From Oscillospiraceae bacterium (GTDB lineage Bacteria; Bacillota_A; Clostridia; Oscillospirales; Oscillospiraceae): 44,484 nucleotides of DNA. Positions within the stretch are counted from its first letter, which is position 1. Each line of letters opens with the position of its first letter. Below the pieces are notes generated by a model that saw only the letters and a program-made list of their open reading frames with translations, had not been told where the DNA came from and did no database searches. Both the position numbers and the translations under genes were made by a program. The DNA is taken from contig JAFTKA010000007.1 of NCBI GenBank assembly GCA_017456105.1, forward strand, positions 1 through 44,484, written 5' to 3'. Shown piece by piece: positions 41,345 to 44,484 of this stretch.

Positions 41345-41548
41345 CTAAATGCCGTGAACGATGTATTCGTCGTTCACGGCTTCTTCACTAACCTGTTCTG
41401 TCCCCCGCTCCCGTTCCTCCAGGATCGCAAGGACCATCTTCTTCGCATCTTCTGCGATGGGAGAATCACTGCTGCTGACATAATGCAATATAACATATAA
41501 TTCTTTTGTTGACCGCCGCTCCAAATATCCCCGTAATGAGTGATCCAT
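41345..41548 (-). CDS. small protein paired with an XRE regulator
   Basis: 67 residues: MDHSLRGYLERRSTKELYVI and on, helical, acidic at the C-terminus, with no membrane helix. AAGGAGG lies before the ATG at 41548; a longer frame to 41704 has no site. It is divergent from the XRE gene, and a 19-bp palindrome occupies the spacer of its promoter, so it is likely repressed by that regulator. The last codons encode a perfect 11-bp hairpin at 41351-41380. Function unknown; a toxin-antitoxin role is possible but unsupported. Confidence 0.75.
   Translation of the reverse strand: MDHSLRGYLERRSTKELYVILHYVSSSDSPIAEDAKKMVLAILEERERGTEQVSEEAVNDEYIVHGI
41351..41380. repeat. perfect inverted repeat at the end of the small gene
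   Basis: GCCGTGAACGA (41351-41361) and TCGTTCACGGC (41370-41380) flank 8 bases. It lies within the last codons of the small gene. No T-run follows on the minus strand, so it is not a standard terminator. Confidence 0.8.
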
Positions 41549-41567
41549 AACAACGCCTCCTTGTTTA

Positions 41568-41586
41568 TATTTCGTATTGCTAAATA
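41568..41586. promoter_or_regulatory. second, imperfect operator copy
   Basis: TATTTCGTATTGCTAAATA differs from the palindrome at 41596-41614 at three positions and is 28 bases from it, centre to centre. Probably a second binding site for the same regulator. Confidence 0.55.
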
Positions 41587-41591
41587 TATTT

Positions 41592-41620
41592 ATTATATTT
41601 GGTATTACCAAATATGTAAA
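41592..41620 (-). promoter_or_regulatory. promoter of the small gene with operator in its spacer
   Basis: On the minus strand TTTACA (41620-41615) and TATAAT (41597-41592) are 17 bases apart. The 17-base spacer is almost exactly covered by the palindrome ATATTTGGTA-T-TACCAAATAT (41595-41615). Binding there would block RNA polymerase. Confidence 0.75.
41595..41615. promoter_or_regulatory. operator palindrome, probable XRE binding site
   Basis: Perfect 10-bp arms ATATTTGGTA and TACCAAATAT around one central T, between the divergent small gene and the XRE gene. By position it is the likely autoregulatory site. Confidence 0.7.
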
Positions 41621-41663
41621 GACCCTTTCCGCATATAATGTGTCATAAGAGGGGGTGAGCAGT

Positions 41664-41909
41664 ATGAAACCGCGAAAGCTTGATTTGGGTGATCGAAATA
41701 TCATCGGTAAGCGTGTTACAGAAGCCCGTTTGGCTCAGGGGCTGAAGCAGGTGGAACTGCTTGCCAAATTACAACTTGCCGGCATCGATTTGAGTGTTCC
41801 TGCCCTTTCCCTGTTAGAAGGGCAAAAGCGACCCGTATCTGATATTGAGTTAACTGCTTTGGCAGATATCTTGAATGTATCTGTCGATTGGCTATTGGGC
41901 AGAGAATAA
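41664..41909 (+). CDS. XRE-family transcriptional regulator
   Basis: 81 residues starting MKPRKLDLGDRNIIGKRV. Cro/CI-type helix-turn-helix at about 13-66: VTEARLAQGLKQVELLAKLQ, SVPALSLLEGQKRPVSDIEL, ADILNVSVDWLLGRE. The DWLLG end is typical for this family. GGGGG precedes the ATG; a GTG at 41655 is an alternative. TATAAT at 41634-41639 is a possible -10 with no clear -35. Probably represses the divergent small gene and itself. Confidence 0.9.
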   Translation: MKPRKLDLGDRNIIGKRVTEARLAQGLKQVELLAKLQLAGIDLSVPALSLLEGQKRPVSDIELTALADILNVSVDWLLGRE

Positions 41910-41915
41910 AATTAC

Positions 41916-41944
41916 CGCCTGCGTGAGTAGATCTCACGCAGGCG
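41916..41944 (+). terminator. terminator after the XRE gene
   Basis: CGCCTGCGTGAG and CTCACGCAGGCG form a perfect 12-bp stem with a TAGAT loop; ATTTTAAT follows. Confidence 0.85.
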
Positions 41945-41992
41945 ATTTTAATACCGGCCCCGAGCAATATGGTGTCCCATCGTGATACATTT

Positions 41993-43132
41993 TTATTCTA
42001 ATGCCTTATGGAACATATTCAGAATTGCCTGCATCATTTCCCCATTGACTTCACTGTATAAGGTATGGTCAACTCTGTTGCAGAATTCGGCCTGCTCCTC
42101 CCGGGTAAGCTCCCGGTCGTATTCCTTCTTCAGCCGTTTCAAGTTCTCTTTGACCTTCTCCTGATAGGCAACGGCTGGCAGTGAGTGCAAAATGGTATTA
42201 TGCCCCGCCTGGGCATCGGTACCAACGTAATAGGTTACATTGTTTCTCCGAATCTCATTCCTGTGGGAAATAACGGATTGATGAGCGAAGCTGATGACAA
42301 AATCCCGGTTACCGTGGGCAATATAAACCGGAATATCGGTACTGTTTATTCCCTTTACGGCATTGTACTTTGTATAGTCCTTGAACAGCAGCGTCTGATA
42401 CGCATTCAAAAATGTTTCCGGAAAATCGAACCTCAGCATATCCCCAAAGGGACTTGTATATTGTTCTCCCTTTTCCACAAACAGCGTATAGCCGCTGTTA
42501 AAGGGTGCTACCGCAGCACAGCCGCGGATATTTTTGTGGATCGAAAGCACCGACGTTGCCGCATAGCCACCCCAGGAATGTCCAAACAGGAACAGCGGAT
42601 ATTGGGATAACTGCCTGTCGTTTTCGATAAAGGTCAGTGCATGGTCCAAATTCACCAGGGGCGTGCACATACCCACGGTAGAATCGCCCTCAGATGCATA
42701 TGTACCCTGGCAATCGTAGGTAAACACGGCGAATCCGTTTCGTACAAAGTATTCGATAAAAGGAATGTAATCATCTGCACCGGCATGCATACCGTGGCAA
42801 ACCACCACCATGCCCTTTGCACCGGAGCAAGGATAAAAATAGCCCTGGAGCTTCCACCGGCCGCTGGGAAAGAAAAAGGTGGTCCGCCGCAGCTTTTTAT
42901 CCACGCGACTGTAATCAAATTCACCGAAAATCGTGTTGATATCCCGCTTTTCATATCTTTTGAAGAAGGAATCGTACGCGGCCTTCGCCCCCAGGATCGT
43001 CCCCAGTTGCAGACCCGTAGTCAGTGCGATCTTGGCAAGCGTTTTTGCACTGTCTTTAAAGCTTCCGCCCTTATTTTCCAATCCGCAAACCCCTTTCCCT
43101 GAAATTTCGTATAAGCGACCCGTTGCAGGCAA
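41993..43132 (-). CDS. alpha/beta hydrolase
   Basis: About 379 residues. Core: VVVCHGMHAGADDYI (oxyanion His-Gly), TYDCQGTYASEGD, GHSWGGYAATS (nucleophile Ser), IAHGNRDFVI (acid) and AGHNTILHS (His). An N-terminal hydrophobic stretch (ALTTGLQLGTILGA) may be a weak membrane anchor. The start is uncertain: TTG 43132 and TTG 43081 (the latter after AAAGGGG) are both possible and no ATG fits well. A C-terminal helical extension with KLKKEYDRELTREEQAEFCNR is unusual. It resembles serine aminopeptidase S33/lysophospholipase types. Confidence 0.85.
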   Translation of the reverse strand: MPATGRLYEISGKGVCGLENKGGSFKDSAKTLAKIALTTGLQLGTILGAKAAYDSFFKRYEKRDINTIFGEFDYSRVDKKLRRTTFFFPSGRWKLQGYFYPCSGAKGMVVVCHGMHAGADDYIPFIEYFVRNGFAVFTYDCQGTYASEGDSTVGMCTPLVNLDHALTFIENDRQLSQYPLFLFGHSWGGYAATSVLSIHKNIRGCAAVAPFNSGYTLFVEKGEQYTSPFGDMLRFDFPETFLNAYQTLLFKDYTKYNAVKGINSTDIPVYIAHGNRDFVISFAHQSVISHRNEIRRNNVTYYVGTDAQAGHNTILHSLPAVAYQEKVKENLKRLKKEYDRELTREEQAEFCNRVDHTLYSEVNGEMMQAILNMFHKALE

Positions 43133-43425
43133 TACCTGCTCACCTGTTTAGTTTAGCATAGCTTTCCGGTTTTTTCAACGGCAAAGGAAGTAACCGCATT
43201 TTTCGTCCCGTTGGTTGCCCGGCGAATGTCCACGGCGGAGGCAGGACTCATGTTATTGTCTTTGTGCCGGACATCTGCAACAAACCGTTCTGCGTATCTC
43301 CCCTGTTGGGGTGCCCGGCGAATGTCCTTGGCTTTCAAAAGCCTTCGTCCCTCGCCGACCCCGGCCACTCGCTCGCCTCCCTCCCCCTGCCACCGGCAGC
43401 GGTCGGCTCGTCGGTCTCATAACCC

Positions 43426-43550
43426 GGAGGCAGGACTCGATATGCATCATTGCCCAAATGGGCAATGATAATTGTAGCCACCAGTGTTTGCACTGGTGGC
43501 AGGAACTGTCCACCGGACAGTTCCACTGCAATCGGTTCGAGTCCTGCTCC
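43426..43550. repeat. hairpin cluster closed by inverted ends (candidate structured RNA or MITE-like element)
   Basis: Outer arms GGAGGCAGGACTCGA (43426-43440) and TCGAGTCCTGCTCC (43537-43550) pair over 14 bp with one bulged G. Inside are three perfect 10-bp hairpins in series: TCATTGCCCA/TGGGCAATGA, GCCACCAGTG/CACTGGTGGC and GGAACTGTCC/GGACAGTTCC. The predicted shape is a four-way junction. The 3' arm contains GGTTCGAGTCC, like a tRNA T-arm. Confidence 0.65.
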
Positions 43551-43570
43551 TTGCGAAAAGAGAAAAGAAA

Positions 43571-43598
43571 AAAGCCGTCCCCATTGGGACGACTTTTT
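43571..43598 (+). terminator. terminator downstream of the hairpin cluster
   Basis: AAAGCCGTCCC and GGGACGACTTT form a stem with one mismatch and a CATT loop, followed by T-rich sequence (TTCTTTTC). It implies a plus-strand transcript ends here. Confidence 0.7.
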
Positions 43599-43725
43599 CT
43601 TTTCTGGCTCGTAGCACCGAAAAAGATATCATTTACAACTCCTTTCTTTTTTCATAATTGTGTGCTATAATATGTTATGTAAATTAATTCTTTACAGAGA
43701 AATGTTCTGAAAAGGAGGTTTCGTT

Positions 43726-44484
43726 ATGAAAAAAACAATCTTATGGATTATTACTATTTGCTTGGTTATAAGTCTGATGCCTGTGCCGGCATTTGCTGTA
43801 ACGGAGCATACCCATTCCTGGTCCGATACTTGGACAGCCAACGATACACATCATTGGCACGCTTGTGCTAATGATAATTGCAACATTACCTCCGAGTCAG
43901 AGTGTAGTGGATACGGAGCGCATGACTTTAGCCAGTATCCGTATCGCTGCATCGTGTGCGAATTCAGTACGTTTCATGAGCATTACGGTGGAAATGCAAC
44001 GTGCCAATACAACGCTATCTGCGAAGGTTGCGGAACAACATATGGCAACACAAACCCCAACAATCACCAAAGCCCGGAGGGATATGGCGAGAAGATAGAT
44101 GCTGCCACTCACAGGATCAAGTGCTGGTGCGGTCATGTTTTTGTTGCTTCTGAACCCCATAATTTTACATCCTGGAGCAAAAACAGCGACGGTACAGAGG
44201 AACGTTGGTGCGAGGACTGCCTTTACGCAGAAACCCGAAACGCACAACACGTCCACAGTTATTCTAAAGCTACCTGTGTAGCTCCTTCTACTTGCTCGTG
44301 TGGTAATACTACCGGCGAGAAAGATCCTTCAAACCATACCGGTGGAACAGAAATCAAGAATGCAGTTTCTGCAACCGTTGATAAAGAAGGATATACAGGC
44401 GACACTTACTGTAAAGGCTGTGGCGAAAAGATCGCAGATGGCAAACCTATTCAAAAGTTGAGTGGGGTTACTGTAAAGATCGAC
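43726..44484 (+). CDS. secreted Cys-rich protein (3' end cut by window edge)
   Basis: 253 codons are visible and the frame stays open. Signal peptide MKKTILWIITICLVISLMPV, with cleavage likely after AFA (residue 24). The mature part holds repeated His/Cys units: HTHSWSDTWTANDTHHWHAC, CEGCGTTYGN, KCWCGHVF, RWCEDCLY, STCSCGNTTG, and TYCKGCGEKIADGKPI. The last is a small Cys motif common in large Clostridia surface proteins with Ig-like domains. AAAAGGAGG precedes the ATG. The size and anchor of the whole protein are unknown. A surface adhesin or metal-binding protein is likely. Confidence 0.85.
   Translation, partial: MKKTILWIITICLVISLMPVPAFAVTEHTHSWSDTWTANDTHHWHACANDNCNITSESECSGYGAHDFSQYPYRCIVCEFSTFHEHYGGNATCQYNAICEGCGTTYGNTNPNNHQSPEGYGEKIDAATHRIKCWCGHVFVASEPHNFTSWSKNSDGTEERWCEDCLYAETRNAQHVHSYSKATCVAPSTCSCGNTTGEKDPSNHTGGTEIKNAVSATVDKEGYTGDTYCKGCGEKIADGKPIQKLSGVTVKID

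Larger units (their letters stand above)
43133..43725. other. 593-base intergenic region with a structured GC-rich island
   Basis: No frame here has a ribosome site or recognisable domain. The GC-rich part (about 43190-43600) holds direct repeats TGCCCGGCGAATGTCC at 43216 and 43312, and GGAGGCAGGACTC at 43237 and 43426 with its inverse near 43537. Also present are three perfect 10-bp hairpins in a row, tRNA-like pieces, and a terminator. The rest, 43599-43725, is an A/T-rich promoter region for the secreted protein (TATAAT at 43666-43671). Confidence 0.7.

Noticed and set aside
43153..43368. Short minus-strand frame in the hairpin island (71 codons)
   Set aside because: No ribosome site. The frame spans the direct repeats and translates them into repeated DIRRA strings, so it is a by-product of the repeats.
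43395..43555. tRNA-Met-like anticodon arm (CTCATAACC) and T-arm (GGTTCGAGTCC)
   Set aside because: No matching acceptor stem on either side, a mismatch closes the anticodon loop, and the two pieces are about 110 bases apart with three hairpins between. Not a functional tRNA as written.
1..44484. CRISPR array, rRNA, riboswitch or transposase
   Set aside because: No regularly spaced repeats, conserved rRNA segments, recognisable riboswitch cores or DDE/tyrosine recombinase frames were seen in this window.

Overview
The window looks like a chromosome fragment from a Gram-positive, gut-type Clostridia bacterium (an Oscillospirales/Ruminococcaceae-like Firmicute is my best guess). The evidence is GGAGG ribosome sites in front of nearly every gene, consensus sigma-A promoters, a FakA/FakB/PlsX fatty-acid uptake operon, a lone Noc/ParB protein, SPP1/PBSX-type phage genes, and small dispersed palindromes. 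This is inference from gene content; no 16S or marker comparison was possible.

Layout. (1) 1-3000: the start of gapA (cut by the window edge), an alanyl-tRNA editing protein, and a Noc/ParB-like protein ending in a strong two-way terminator. (2) 3039-18152, all on the minus strand: a compact phage cassette in virion order from terminase small subunit to holin, with portal, scaffold, major capsid, connectors, major tail protein, tail chaperones, a short tape measure, baseplate/tail-tip proteins, amidase and lysis proteins. It has no integrase, repressor, excisionase or replication gene, and both flanks are ordinary bacterial genes, so it resembles a domesticated PBSX- or gene-transfer-agent-like unit. 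(3) 18260-23250: an atypical PlsC-like acyltransferase, a PAP2-family membrane protein and a small membrane protein in one operon, then a Cys-rich membrane protein, a polysaccharide deacetylase and an alpha/beta hydrolase with an unusual nucleophile elbow. (4) 23347-27893: fakB-fakB-fakA-plsX, which would bind, phosphorylate and activate exogenous fatty acids. (5) 27903-31527: a GT2-GtrA glycosyltransferase, two alpha/beta hydrolases and a DUF2953-like protein.

(6) 31614-36065: the most unusual metabolic locus. A minus-strand run encodes an acyl-adenylating enzyme fused to an acyl carrier domain, two PlsC-like acyltransferases, a free acyl carrier protein and an LRAT-type papain-like acyltransferase. 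An Sfp-type phosphopantetheinyl transferase faces them. Together they can activate an acyl group, load it on carrier proteins and pass it to unknown acceptors, so this may be an undescribed lipid or acyl-conjugate pathway. (7) 36157-41300: two zinc-ribbon membrane proteins around a repeat cluster, the TrkA/TrkH potassium system, and a lipoprotein. (8) 41345-44484: a small protein and an XRE regulator sharing an operator region, another alpha/beta hydrolase, a GC-rich hairpin island (about 43190-43600) with tRNA-like fragments, and the start of a secreted Cys-rich protein cut by the window end.

No rRNA, intact tRNA, CRISPR array, transposase or riboswitch that I recognise is present. Lipid and acyl chemistry is the recurring theme of the bacterial genes.
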